64,000 nt of DNA from Parapontixanthobacter aurantiacus (GCF_009827635.1 NZ_WTYW01000001.1:80001-144000); one strand, 5' to 3'. Shown: positions 8,558 through 17,625, counted from the stretch's first letter. Numbers and translations: made by a program. The notes: generated by a model from the sequence alone, not told the origin.

Positions 8558-9119
8558 TCGAACCGGGCTGATCCTGCTTGCTTCGGGTCAGTCGAAACGG
8601 TTCGGCGGGCCTAAGCTGGATGCATTGCTGGGCGGCAGGCCCTTGTGGCACTGGGCAGCGGAAACCTGCGAGAGAACCGGGTTCGGCGCTCGCTTCCTCG
8701 TCCTCGACAAAGCCCGCAAACTGGCGGGAATGCGGGAAAAATGGGTTCCGATCGAGAACGGCGAGGCGGCCGAAGGGATCGCTTCGTCGATCCGGCAAGG
8801 TGTCCGCGCTGCGGCGAATTTCGACCGTGTCGTGCTGTGTCTGGCGGACATGCCCTTCGTTTCGGTGGAACATCTCGGCAGGCTGGCAGCGACCGATGGT
8901 GTCGTCTTTTCGAGGCAGGCAAGCGGCGCTGCCGGTGTGCCTGCAGCCTTCCCGAACGGTGCATTTGTGCGACTTTTAAGCCTTCGCGGCGATCGCGGCG
9001 CGGGAAGTCTCGAGTGGCCGGACTGCAAAATCCTGTTGCCCGCGTCCGATCGGGAACTGTTCGACATTGATACCGAGAAGGCCCTCAACGATGCCGAGGC
9101 CATGATCAAGGGCGGCTAA
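8541..9119 (+). CDS. MobA/MocA-like nucleotidyltransferase for molybdenum cofactor
   Basis: A 192-residue NTP-transferase-like protein. LLASGQSKRFGGPKLDALLGG near residues 12-32 is the nucleotide-binding signature and LCLADMPFV near 98-106 the metal-site region. Position as last gene of the operon suggests MocA activity, that is, attaching CMP to molybdopterin to form the dinucleotide cofactor used by PaoABC-type enzymes; MobA (GMP transfer) is the alternative. The start is GTG at 8541, inside the end of the XdhC-like gene, giving a 17-base overlap. It closes a five-gene unit encoding the enzyme and its cofactor finishing steps. Confidence 0.85.
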   Translation: MSERFDRTGLILLASGQSKRFGGPKLDALLGGRPLWHWAAETCERTGFGARFLVLDKARKLAGMREKWVPIENGEAAEGIASSIRQGVRAAANFDRVVLCLADMPFVSVEHLGRLAATDGVVFSRQASGAAGVPAAFPNGAFVRLLSLRGDRGAGSLEWPDCKILLPASDRELFDIDTEKALNDAEAMIKGG

Positions 9120-9195
9120 GCCGGTTGGAAAGGTTCGGCATTTGGCCGGTGCGCGAAACGCGAAAATTCGCCGCCTCTTGTAAAAAGTTAAAAGC

Positions 9196-9221
9196 GGAAC
9201 CCGCCCCACGGCAACTTCGTC
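9196..9221 (+). promoter_or_regulatory. Candidate EcfG (general stress) promoter
   Basis: GGAAC at 9196-9200, a 17-base spacer, then CGTC at 9218-9221. This closely matches the alphaproteobacterial EcfG pattern GGAAC-N16/17-CGTT. It lies about 52 bases upstream of a small hydrophilic stress-type protein gene, a typical arrangement for EcfG targets. The match comes from reading the sequence and is not transcription evidence. Confidence 0.55.
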
Positions 9222-9272
9222 GATCTATCATACAAGTCAATAATTCGACCCGATCGATGGAAGGAGAGAGCC

Positions 9273-9494
9273 ATGGCGAAAGGCGACAAGGACAAATACA
9301 CCGACAAGCAGAAGCGCAAGGCCGAACATATCGAGGAAAGTTACGAGGATCGCGGCGTGTCCGAAGACGAAGCGGAGCGTCGGGCCTGGGCGACCGTCAA
9401 TAAGGAAAGCGGCGGCGGCAACAAGTCCGGTTCCGGGCGCGGGCAGGAAGACACGAACGAGAGTTCGCGCAAGGGCGGAAAGAAAAGCGACTGA
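9273..9494 (+). CDS. Small hydrophilic stress-type protein
   Basis: A 73-residue, highly charged protein without membrane segments. Residues 1-45 form a Lys/Glu-rich helical part with the recognisable block GVSEDEAERRAWATVNKE. The rest is a Gly/Ser/Lys-rich, probably disordered tail containing GGGNKSGSGRG and GGKK. Proteins of this type are often labelled plasmid stabilisation protein in sphingomonads, a name that says little about function. The ATG follows a good purine-rich ribosome site (GGAAGGAGAG). An EcfG-like promoter just upstream suggests induction under general stress. Confidence 0.75.
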   Translation: MAKGDKDKYTDKQKRKAEHIEESYEDRGVSEDEAERRAWATVNKESGGGNKSGSGRGQEDTNESSRKGGKKSD

Positions 9495-9597
9495 CGCTCT
9501 TTCCCGGCGGCAATTCTTTGATGTTTGATATTCGGGGGCCCGGAAGGTGTCGCCGCGCATTGACCATGCGTTGAAGCGATAAGGTCTGGAACCCGCA

Positions 9598-9849
9598 ATG
9601 TTTACTCAGCTGAATCCGCCGATACCGGTCACGGTCCTGGACCGCGGGAAGGGCATCGCCATCGCGGTGATCGATTACGGGCAGGAGCACAATTTGCTCT
9701 GGGTCACCGCGCTCGACGAAAGCGGCGAAATCTGGTGCGCCCCGAACCCCAAGGTCCGCCTGCAGGAAAACTGGTCGGCGGGACGCTCGGTCGATACGGC
9801 AAAGGCGAAAAACGAAGGCTTCGAAGCGCGGCTTATCAGCAAGAACTGA
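9598..9849 (+). CDS. Hypothetical 83-residue protein
   Basis: A short protein of unrecognised family. Its middle part reads as beta strands (TVLDRGKGIAIAVIDYGQEH, then LLWVTALDESGEIWCAPNP), suggesting a compact barrel. The C-terminal third is polar. No signal peptide or transmembrane segment is visible. It lies between the small stress-type protein and the GT4 gene on the same strand, with about 100 and 200 bases of non-coding sequence on either side, so it is probably a separate unit. Codon use is like its neighbours, which supports a real gene. Confidence 0.6.
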   Translation: MFTQLNPPIPVTVLDRGKGIAIAVIDYGQEHNLLWVTALDESGEIWCAPNPKVRLQENWSAGRSVDTAKAKNEGFEARLISKN

Positions 9850-10045
9850 TAGCGAGTCGGTCCGCTGCAAAGCTTGCAGGCATTGCTGCATCGCAACAAC
9901 TCTCGCCTCCAAGCCGATCCGGTCTTCAATCGCGCCGAGCCGAACGACCATTTCAACTTTGTTATAAATCGCGCAAATCCGGGGAACTTTGTCCGTTTCG
10001 TGCGTTTCGTTTCTTATTCGCTCGATCGAAAAGAGGTTTTTGCAA

Positions 10046-12373
10046 GTGCAGCAAAACTCCCATTCAAAGGAAGGCAGTAAGTCGGAAAAAGTGTTGTTCT
10101 TTCCCCATGACGGACCAGCTTCGGAAGCAAAGAAGCGCAGGGTCGCGATCATCGGAACCTACACGCCGCGCAAATGCGGTATCGCGACCTTCACGAACGA
10201 TCTTTCCGAGCAGCTGCGCATCCATCGTCCGAATGTCGAAACGCAGATTTATGCGCTCGACGACGCCGGCGAGAATCTGGATTACGACCGCGTCGAGCGG
10301 GTCGTGCAGTTCGATGACGTCGAAGCGTATCGGGATGCTGCGAACGCCATCAACGACAGCGGGGTCGACGCTGTCTGGTTGCAGCACGAATACGGTATAT
10401 TCGGCGGAGAGAACGGGCAGATGGTCTGCGACTTCGTCGATCGGCTGGCCGCTCCCGTCATCCTGACGTGCCATACCGTCCTGTCCGAGCCGACCGATAA
10501 GCAGAAAGCCATTCTGGAGCATCTGGTCGCGCGGTCGTCGCGTATCATGGTGATGTCACTCCACTCGCGCGATCTGCTCGCCAGCGTCTATGGCGCGCCG
10601 CATGACCGCATATCGGTGATCGAACATGGTGCGCCCGATCGCCCTTTCGGACGGCAGAAGCAGTTCAAGGAGACGCACGGCCTCGACGGACGCGACGTCA
10701 TGATGACGTTCGGCCTGATTGGCCCGGGCAAGGGTCTGGAAAGGGTGATCGAGGCGTTGCCCGCCATCGCCGAGGCCTGTCCGAACGTCCTGTACCGGAT
10801 CGTGGGCGCAACACACCCGAAGCTCGTCGCGCGACAGGGCGAAAGCTATCGCGAAGGCCTGAAGGCGCGGATCGAGGAACTCGGCATGTCCCGGCATGTC
10901 GAGTGGGACAACCGCTTTCTCGAAACGGACGAATTGCTCGACCAGCTGGAAGCGTGCGACGTCTATCTGACGTCCTACGGCAATCTCCAGCAATCGACGT
11001 CGGGAACGCTGAGCTATGCGGTGGCGCTGGGCAAGGCGGTCGTCTCGACCCCTTACACCCATGCGACCGAGTTGCTCGCCAATGACGTCGGCGTGCTGAT
11101 CGAACCGAATTCCTCGGACGCCATCGCTGCGGCCGTGATCGACCTGTTCGATGACCGTGAGAAGCTGCGCAAACTCCAGGAACGCGCCTATGCGAAGGGG
11201 CGGGAAACGATCTGGCCTCAATTTGCCCGCAAGAGCGCGAACCTAATCGAAGCGGTCTGCGAGGAACGGCCCCGAACGGCTCGGCTGAATGTCGCGACCA
11301 TGCGCACCCCAGACTTTTCCGGGGTTCGCGGAATCAGCGATGCGACCGGCATTTTGCAACATTCCATCGGTCCTATTCCCGACCGGAGGCACGGCTACTG
11401 TCTCGACGACAATGCACGGGCTCTCATGCTGATGAACGTCGCCGAGGATCTCGCCGGACCGACGCGGCGCGAGCACAGCCAGCGCTACGGTTCGTTCATC
11501 CAGCACGCCTGGAACGAAGAACTCGGGCGTTTTCGCAACTTCATAAGCTTCGACAGGACATGGTGCGAGGACGAGGGGTCGGAAGATTCCAATGGCCGTA
11601 CCCTCTGGGCCCTGGCGCAAACGGCGGAGATCAATCCGCAGCCCGATATCAGGAACTGGGCGGCGGAACTTTATTGCCGGGTGCTGCCCCGCTTCGACGA
11701 CCTCGGCTCGCCGCGCGCGATCGCGTTCTCGATGCTCGGAGCCTGCGCGTTCCTGCGCCGCGATCCGGACCATGGCGCTTCGCTCGAAGTGCTGAGGCAG
11801 GGTGTCGCCCTGTTGCGGTCGATCCTCGCGAAGAGCCGCCGGCCCGACTGGACGTGGTTCGAAGCGGTTCTGGGCTATGACAATCCGCGGCTGCCACAGG
11901 CGCTGATCGAGGCGGCATCGACGCTCGGTGACGAAGAGGCGTTGTCCGATGGCCTTCACACCTTGCGCTGGATCGAGCAGCAGCAGACTTCGGCCAAGGG
12001 ATATTTCCGGCCGATCGGATCGGAAAGCTTCGGCCGGGAACATGACTACGTTCCGTTCGACCAGCAGCCCCTGGAGGCTTCGGCGTCGATCGACGCGCAT
12101 CGTGCAGCCTATCGCATTACCGGCGACGAAGCGCGTCTGAACGGTGCACTGAAGGCGTGGAACTGGTTTTTCGGAGCGAACGATCGGGGCGTGGTGCTCG
12201 CCGATGTCGGGCTTGGCATCTGCCGTGACGGGATCACGCCGCGCGGATTGAACGAAAATTGCGGAGCGGAATCGATTTTGGCCTTTCAACTGGCGCATTA
12301 TTCCGTTTTAGAGATGCTCAAGCAGCAACGCGCAAAGGCGGCTGGAGAGCAATTTGAGGTCATCAACCGATAA
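10046..12373 (+). CDS. GT4-family glycosyltransferase with long C-terminal extension
   Basis: About 775 residues in two parts. The N-terminal part (roughly 30-400) is a GT-B fold: a Rossmann start RVAIIGTYTPRKCGIATFTND, the middle GLIGPGKGLERVIEALP, and a donor-site region ALGKAVVSTPYTHATELL. The C-terminal part (roughly 400-775) contains HGYCLDDNARALMLMN and regularly spaced helices and resembles an alpha/alpha barrel of glycosidase or epimerase type. The frame is open from a TTG at 9989, but the GTG at 10046 has AAGAGG nine bases upstream and is preferred. It overlaps the GH130 gene by 20 bases, so the pair should act on the same glycan, plausibly a mannose-containing one. Confidence 0.85.
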   Translation: MQQNSHSKEGSKSEKVLFFPHDGPASEAKKRRVAIIGTYTPRKCGIATFTNDLSEQLRIHRPNVETQIYALDDAGENLDYDRVERVVQFDDVEAYRDAANAINDSGVDAVWLQHEYGIFGGENGQMVCDFVDRLAAPVILTCHTVLSEPTDKQKAILEHLVARSSRIMVMSLHSRDLLASVYGAPHDRISVIEHGAPDRPFGRQKQFKETHGLDGRDVMMTFGLIGPGKGLERVIEALPAIAEACPNVLYRIVGATHPKLVARQGESYREGLKARIEELGMSRHVEWDNRFLETDELLDQLEACDVYLTSYGNLQQSTSGTLSYAVALGKAVVSTPYTHATELLANDVGVLIEPNSSDAIAAAVIDLFDDREKLRKLQERAYAKGRETIWPQFARKSANLIEAVCEERPRTARLNVATMRTPDFSGVRGISDATGILQHSIGPIPDRRHGYCLDDNARALMLMNVAEDLAGPTRREHSQRYGSFIQHAWNEELGRFRNFISFDRTWCEDEGSEDSNGRTLWALAQTAEINPQPDIRNWAAELYCRVLPRFDDLGSPRAIAFSMLGACAFLRRDPDHGASLEVLRQGVALLRSILAKSRRPDWTWFEAVLGYDNPRLPQALIEAASTLGDEEALSDGLHTLRWIEQQQTSAKGYFRPIGSESFGREHDYVPFDQQPLEASASIDAHRAAYRITGDEARLNGALKAWNWFFGANDRGVVLADVGLGICRDGITPRGLNENCGAESILAFQLAHYSVLEMLKQQRAKAAGEQFEVINR

Positions 12374-13673
12374 TTCGGGCGGTCCGCTGGATCTGCTCGA
12401 TCTTCGTCTTCATGCCGACCCGTCGCGGGTCGTCCTTCGACCGTTCCATCTGGGATGGCAGGCGCGTAGCGCGCCCGGCGACCGGGCGGTCCGGCTGATC
12501 GAAGATATCGCCTCGCTGCCGGAAGAGGCGGTGACCCGCGAATACGACAAGGTGCTGTCGGACTTCAAGGAGCGGCACTGGCAGATCGAACGGATGTTCA
12601 TCGAGCGCTATCGCGAAGCTGAAAGCTCGCTCGACCTTGCCAAATACGACTTTTCCGAAACGCAGAAGAAGCTGGTCGGCGCGTATTTCTGTCACGAATA
12701 CACCTATGCCGCCGCGGCCCTGATGAACCCGTCGATCGTTCCCCATCCCGACCAGAGCGGCATGGCGAAGGACGCCTGTCGCTTCGTCATGAGCCTGCGC
12801 GCGGTGGGCGAGGGACATATCAGTTCGATCGCCTTTCGCGAGGGCATTGCCGAAGGGGACGGGACCTTCGGCCTATGGCCGCAAAGCGCGTTTGCAACCT
12901 CCGTCGAACTAGAGGACAGCACGCTGACCGATGCCGACAGCAGCGTCACCGTGCATCGCAATCTCGAAAGCAATCTGTCGAACACCGTCATCTTCCCGAT
13001 CACCGAACAGCAGGCGGGTGGCCTCGAGGATTTGCGCCTCGTCCGCTTCGATCACGGCGGGGAAGATTACGAGTGGGTCGGGACTTACACCGCCTATTCG
13101 GGTTCGAGCATCCGTTCCGAACTGTTGCGCACCCGCGATTTCGTCTCCTTCGATCTCGAGCCGATCGAGGGCCGGGCGGGGCGGAACAAGGGCATGGCAC
13201 TGTTCCCGGAGAAGATCGACGGTCAGTATGCCATGATCGGGCGGCAGGACGGCAAGAACCTCTACCTCCTCAAATCCGACCGGCTGGATCATTGGGAAAG
13301 CGAAGGCACGTTCCTGATGGGGCCGAAATACCCATGGGAGTTCATCCAGATCGGCAATTGCGGCAGCCCGATCCGGACCGATCGCGGCTGGCTCATCCTG
13401 ACGCATGGCGTCGGCGCGATGCGAAAATATAGCCTCGGGGCGGCGCTGCTCGATCTCGACGATCCGTCAAAGGTTATCGGGCGCACGCCGGAGCCGATCC
13501 TGACCGCGGTCGATGCGGATCGATCGGGATATGTGCCTAACGTTGTCTATACCTGCGGTGCGATGCGGGTCGAAGACCGCCTATTCATACCCTACGGCAT
13601 CTCTGACAGCGCGGTCGGTTTCGCTACCGTTTCGCTGGAAAAAATGTTTCAAATCATAGATCAACAAGATTAA
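12354..13673 (+). CDS. GH130-family mannoside phosphorylase/hydrolase
   Basis: A 439-residue five-bladed propeller enzyme of family GH130, which acts on beta-linked mannosides, mostly by phosphorolysis. The family pattern GGLEDLRLVRF near residues 222-232 carries the conserved Asp that acts as proton donor; later blades show GPKYPWE and GNCGSPIRTDRGWL. An N-terminal helical extension of about 100 residues precedes the propeller. The start is a TTG at 12354 with GGAGAG about eight bases upstream, inside the end of the GT4 gene. Coupling with a glycosyltransferase suggests synthesis and turnover of one mannoside. Linkage and mechanism cannot be told from sequence. Confidence 0.85.
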   Translation: MRSSTDNSGGPLDLLDLRLHADPSRVVLRPFHLGWQARSAPGDRAVRLIEDIASLPEEAVTREYDKVLSDFKERHWQIERMFIERYREAESSLDLAKYDFSETQKKLVGAYFCHEYTYAAAALMNPSIVPHPDQSGMAKDACRFVMSLRAVGEGHISSIAFREGIAEGDGTFGLWPQSAFATSVELEDSTLTDADSSVTVHRNLESNLSNTVIFPITEQQAGGLEDLRLVRFDHGGEDYEWVGTYTAYSGSSIRSELLRTRDFVSFDLEPIEGRAGRNKGMALFPEKIDGQYAMIGRQDGKNLYLLKSDRLDHWESEGTFLMGPKYPWEFIQIGNCGSPIRTDRGWLILTHGVGAMRKYSLGAALLDLDDPSKVIGRTPEPILTAVDADRSGYVPNVVYTCGAMRVEDRLFIPYGISDSAVGFATVSLEKMFQIIDQQD

Positions 13674-13811
13674 TAACATTTAGCAAGATTGGAACAACGA
13701 CGGCGCGAGCGGTTGGTTTCAGTATGAGGGACGAAAATTTCATCCAGCGGGGTAGTCGCGCCGGAAAAGTCATAGTCGATGATCCGACTGTCTTTTCAGG
13801 GGCGAAGAACC

Positions 13812-14615
13812 ATGACCCAACTCCTCATTCATAATTTCGACCGCACGCGTCATCCCTTGCCGCAGGGCAATCCGCTCCGGCGTCTGTCCGAGCGTCTGAC
13901 CAAATTCGATGACGATCTCAGCCTCAGTTCCTTGGATATAGGTTCGGCTGAGCCTGAAACGATCATGCGCGACACGACGTTATGGTCGCGCAAGGAGGAG
14001 CAGGATACGCTCTACCTGCTGGTTAAAGGATGCGCCTTCACCTTCAGCATCCTGCCCAATGGACGGCGGTTCATTGCCGATGTCTACAGAGGCGGGTCCA
14101 TCTGCAACTGGCGCGGCTTCGCGATGAATTCCCTGTCGACCGACATTCAGGTCAAGGCTGGCGCGCAGTTGCTTCGCCTGCCCGCCGAGGCGCTGCGAAA
14201 GGCGTGCGCCGACCGTCCGGCGCTGGAAAACGCGCTGAGCCTGCACGAAAACGCACGGGCCTACCGATCGCTACAGCGAATGCGGACGCTCGTCGTGGGG
14301 CGTTCGGAGGACAAGTTCCTGCATTTCCTGCTCGATCTGCAAGATGAGCTGACGACGCCGCAAGGTCCGAAAGAGCAGATCGATCCGATCATGACCCAGA
14401 TCGAGATCAGCGACATGCTCGGCATGAGCGCGGTTCATCTGAACCGGACGATTCAGTCGCTCCTGGCGGCGAAAGCCATTGAACGGACGACGCGGACGAC
14501 CTACCGGATCAAGGACCGGGAGAGGGAAGCCGAAAACCTGAACTATCGCTATTTCTTCTCGCCGGACCTCAATGAAAGTTCCGGAAAGCACTCTTCCGTC
14601 GAGCAGCTGCGCTGA
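13812..14615 (+). CDS. Crp/Fnr-family transcription regulator
   Basis: A 267-residue regulator. The N-terminal cyclic-nucleotide-binding-like barrel covers about 35-150 (LYLLVKGCAFTFSILPNGRRF is its core). A C-terminal winged helix follows, with recognition region ISDMLGMSAVHLNRTIQSL. No cysteine set for an Fe-S cluster is visible, so it is not an Fnr oxygen sensor, and the ligand is unknown. The ATG at 13812 is preferred over one at 13779 because AGGGGC lies ten bases upstream. It follows the GT4/GH130 pair by 138 bases and converges on the amylase gene. It may regulate that pair, but no target site was identified. Confidence 0.88.
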   Translation: MTQLLIHNFDRTRHPLPQGNPLRRLSERLTKFDDDLSLSSLDIGSAEPETIMRDTTLWSRKEEQDTLYLLVKGCAFTFSILPNGRRFIADVYRGGSICNWRGFAMNSLSTDIQVKAGAQLLRLPAEALRKACADRPALENALSLHENARAYRSLQRMRTLVVGRSEDKFLHFLLDLQDELTTPQGPKEQIDPIMTQIEISDMLGMSAVHLNRTIQSLLAAKAIERTTRTTYRIKDREREAENLNYRYFFSPDLNESSGKHSSVEQLR

Positions 14616-14636
14616 GACCGTAGCGGTCCGATCCGA

Positions 14637-16022
14637 TCAGCGCGAATAGAGCGCGAAGCCCCATGGTGCCAGCTGAACGGAGCTGTCCTCGGTAATCACG
14701 ACCGTCTCGCCGGTTGCGAATGTCGAATAGGTCCCTGCGGGCAGACCGTCCTTGAACGAAACCTGGACAGGTTCGGCCGAGAAGTTGAACAGGCCGAGAA
14801 CCTTGTTGCTTTCGTTCTGCCTGACCCATGCGAGCACGTTTTCCGGGCTGTCCGTCTCGACTTTCTCCATTCGCGCACCCCAGCGCCCATTCGCCAGCGC
14901 CGAATTATCTTTCCGAAACGCGATCAGGTCCTGAAGGAGTACGCCGTAGGGGCAGGCCTCTTCGTCACCGAGCAGGCTCCAGTCGATCGGGTCCTTCTCG
15001 AAGAACTCCAGCCGCTTGGTGTTGCAGGCTTCCATGCCGTTATAGATCAGCGGCAGTCCTTCGCCGGTGAAGGACAGCGCGGTCGCAGCAGCGAGCCCGT
15101 TCGCATAGTTCTCGGTGACCGACCCCTCCCACGCATTGCTGTCGTGATTCTCGATATAGGTCATGCGCATGGCTTCGCGCGGCCACAGGCTCTCGTTCTC
15201 GGCGTAATAGCCGTAGAAGGAAGTCGGACCGGCCTTGCCGCTCGCCACGGCCTTCGACGTATTGTGCCAGTCCCATGCATAGGTCGCATCGAACGCTTCG
15301 TGGTGGAAGGCGGTATCCTGCACTTCGCCGAGCATGAAGACGGGGCGGATGGCTTCGAGCCGCCCGCGCATGGTTTCCCAGAAATCGAGCGGGATGTAAC
15401 CTGCGACATCCGCGCGATAGCCGTCGATGTCGAATTCGCGGACCCAGTATTCCATCGCCTCGCCGATATGCTTGCGCACGCCGGGCTCGCTCCAGTCGAG
15501 GTCGATGATATCCGACCAGTCCCACCACGGCGTCGGCCGGAACGACCCGTCCCAGCTTTTCTCGTACCAGTCCGGATTTTCCCTCGCGAGCGGATGATCC
15601 CAGGCGGTATGGTTCGCCACGAGGTCGAGAATGACCTTGAAGCCCTGGTCGTGGGCGGCATCGACGAAGGCGCGAAACTCTTCCTTGGTCCCGAATTCCG
15701 GGTTGATGGCGGTATAATCCTTCACCGAATAGGGAGAACCCAGCGTGCCCTTCCGATTGACCTCGCCGATCGGATGGACGGGCATGAGCCAAAGAATGTC
15801 GACGCCGAGTTCCTTCAGCCGCGGCAGTTCCTCCTGCGCCGCGGCAAAGGTGCCTTCTTCGGTAAATTGCCGCGTATTGATCTGGTAGAGGACCGCATCG
15901 CGCGACCAGTCCGCGTTCTCGATCGTCACGACAGGTTCGGGTGTCCATACCTCGTCCTGCGCCATGAGAGGCGCGGAAGCCGCCAAGAGGGCTGCAGCAC
16001 AGAGGCTCTTTAGAAGTTTCAT
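14637..16022 (-). CDS. Exported GH13 alpha-amylase-family enzyme
   Basis: A 461-residue glycoside hydrolase of family GH13 that cleaves alpha-1,4-glucans or maltodextrins. A cleavable signal peptide ends at PLMAQ (about 18-22), so it acts in the periplasm or outside the cell. All catalytic residues are visible: nucleophile D205 in GYRADVAG, acid/base E233 in LGEVQD, and transition-state Asp D294 in ENHD. The calcium-region motif DLVANHT is at 133-139. The long reading frame extends into the permease gene, but the ATG at 16022 begins the signal peptide and overlaps the permease stop (ATGA). Permease and amylase thus form a coupled pair in the maltodextrin locus. Confidence 0.93.
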   Translation of the reverse strand: MKLLKSLCAAALLAASAPLMAQDEVWTPEPVVTIENADWSRDAVLYQINTRQFTEEGTFAAAQEELPRLKELGVDILWLMPVHPIGEVNRKGTLGSPYSVKDYTAINPEFGTKEEFRAFVDAAHDQGFKVILDLVANHTAWDHPLARENPDWYEKSWDGSFRPTPWWDWSDIIDLDWSEPGVRKHIGEAMEYWVREFDIDGYRADVAGYIPLDFWETMRGRLEAIRPVFMLGEVQDTAFHHEAFDATYAWDWHNTSKAVASGKAGPTSFYGYYAENESLWPREAMRMTYIENHDSNAWEGSVTENYANGLAAATALSFTGEGLPLIYNGMEACNTKRLEFFEKDPIDWSLLGDEEACPYGVLLQDLIAFRKDNSALANGRWGARMEKVETDSPENVLAWVRQNESNKVLGLFNFSAEPVQVSFKDGLPAGTYSTFATGETVVITEDSSVQLAPWGFALYSR

Positions 16023-17542
16023 CGGCTTTCTCCCGGTACTTCGACGCGCATCATGGCAAGGGCTGCAAGGACGAGCGTTCCGGCGGCGAAGGCCATCGTC
16101 CAGATCGGCTCTCCCGGAAAGAAGGCTTGCATGATGCTTCCCATGACGGTCGCCACCAGCAATTGCGGCACGACCACGAAGATGTTGAACAGGCCCATGA
16201 AGATGCCGAGCTTCGCCTGAGGCAGGCTCGATGCGAGGATGGCGTAGGGCATGGCAAGGATCGAGGCCCAGGCGATGCCGATGCCGATTTCCGAGACGAG
16301 CAGCAGTTCGGGATCGCGAATGACGAAGAAGCTGGCAAAGCCCAGCGCCCCGCATAGCAGGCCGAAGATGTGCGTTTTCGCCTTGCCGAACTTGCGCGAA
16401 AGCCAAGGCAGGAGGGTAAGGGCGGCAACCGCCGCCACTCCGTTATAGACGGCGAACAGCCAGCCGACCCAGTTTGCGCCTTCATTGTAGGCGGCACTGC
16501 CCGTATCGGTGCTGTTATAGACATATTGCGTGACGACGGGCGTCGTGTTGATCCACATGATAAACAGTGCGGACCAGCTGAAGAACTGCACGAGCGCGAG
16601 CTTCTTCATGATCGGCGGCATTCCGGAAAAGTCGCCGACGATGGAAGTCAGCATGCCGGTCGTATTGCCGCCGCGCGCCAGCGAAATGGCGATGGCATTG
16701 AGGATCCCATAGGCGACGAGCAACCCTCCGAGAAGGTACATCTCCTTCTCCAGATCGAACGATGCGACGGACAGGCACACGATCGCTCCGGCCACGATCC
16801 AGACCCCGCTGCCGAGGTAGGACTTCGAAGCCAGCGCCTGTCCTTGCTCTGCTTCACCCGAAGCGGGCAGGCCACCGTCGAACTGCGCCATTTCCGACGG
16901 GCTGTATTCCTTCGTCGTCAGCACCGTCCAAAGGACGGCGAGGAAGAGGAGCGCCCCGCCGAGCCAGAAGCTGTAGCGCACCGTATCGGGAATGCCTCCA
17001 TCAGCGGCGATATTGGCGACGCCGATTTGCGACATAACCCAGGGCACGATCGATCCGACGACGGCGCCTGCTCCGATGAAGGCGGTCTGCACGGCATAGC
17101 CCGCCGTGTGCTGATCGCGCCGAAGCATGTCGCCGACGAATGCACGGAACGGCTCCATCGAAACATTGAGGCTCGCATCGAGCACCCAGAGCAAGAGCGC
17201 GGCCATCAGCAGGACGTCCGATAGCGGCATGAGGAACAGCGAGAGCGCTGCCAACACCGCACCGAGCATGAAATAGGGACGGCGACGTCCGAAGCGGCCG
17301 AGCCATGTGCGGTCCGACAGATGCCCGATGATCGGCTGCACGAGCAGCCCGGTCAGGGGCGCTGCGACCCATAGGGCGGGAAGGTCGTCGATCGCGCTTC
17401 CGAGCGACTGAAAGACGCGGCTCATATTGGCGTTCTGAAGGGCGAAGCCGATCTGGATGCCGAAGAACCCGAAACTGATGTTCCACAGACCCCAGAAACT
17501 CTGTGTCGGTTTTTCGCCTGAAATCACCTCATCCTCCCGCAT
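16019..17542 (-). CDS. SLC45/MalY-type MFS maltose permease
   Basis: A 507-residue inner-membrane transporter of the major facilitator superfamily with about 12 hydrophobic segments. GHLSDRTWLGRFGRRRPYF (residues 73-91) is the loop signature of the SLC45-like disaccharide/H+ symporters, including Caulobacter MalY for maltose. Its place between an amylase and a LacI regulator supports maltose or maltodextrin import. The ATG at 17542 starts the recognisable protein; the strong AAGGAGG lies further upstream than usual (about 17 bases), so the start is slightly uncertain. A LacI-type palindrome sits 72 bases upstream, suggesting repression without substrate. Confidence 0.92.
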   Translation of the reverse strand: MREDEVISGEKPTQSFWGLWNISFGFFGIQIGFALQNANMSRVFQSLGSAIDDLPALWVAAPLTGLLVQPIIGHLSDRTWLGRFGRRRPYFMLGAVLAALSLFLMPLSDVLLMAALLLWVLDASLNVSMEPFRAFVGDMLRRDQHTAGYAVQTAFIGAGAVVGSIVPWVMSQIGVANIAADGGIPDTVRYSFWLGGALLFLAVLWTVLTTKEYSPSEMAQFDGGLPASGEAEQGQALASKSYLGSGVWIVAGAIVCLSVASFDLEKEMYLLGGLLVAYGILNAIAISLARGGNTTGMLTSIVGDFSGMPPIMKKLALVQFFSWSALFIMWINTTPVVTQYVYNSTDTGSAAYNEGANWVGWLFAVYNGVAAVAALTLLPWLSRKFGKAKTHIFGLLCGALGFASFFVIRDPELLLVSEIGIGIAWASILAMPYAILASSLPQAKLGIFMGLFNIFVVVPQLLVATVMGSIMQAFFPGEPIWTMAFAAGTLVLAALAMMRVEVPGESR

Positions 17543-17613
17543 GGGGCGGAGAACTGTCGCCTCCTTGCCGCCTTTCCCGCATGGCTGGCACCAAACGGGA
17601 AAAGCCACAAGTT

Positions 17614-17625
17614 GCATACGAATGT
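17614..17625 (-). promoter_or_regulatory. Candidate LacI-family operator before the permease gene
   Basis: On the minus strand the 12 bases read ACATTCGTATGC. They differ at one position from the palindromic site before the TonB receptor (18873-18884, ACATACGTATGC). Both have the central CG dinucleotide usual in LacI-family operators. It lies about 72 bases upstream of the permease start, in the 138-base gap between that gene and the LacI gene. Binding by the neighbouring regulator is inferred. Confidence 0.6.

Noticed and set aside
9983-10006. Second EcfG-like promoter before the GT4 gene (GGAAC then CGTT)
   Set aside because: The spacer is 15 bases, shorter than the usual 16-17, so I do not list it as a feature.
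10386-10403. Further LacI-like palindrome (GAATACGGTATATTC type) in the GT4 gene
   Set aside because: Lies in coding sequence of an unrelated operon and lacks the ACATWCGTATGC core.
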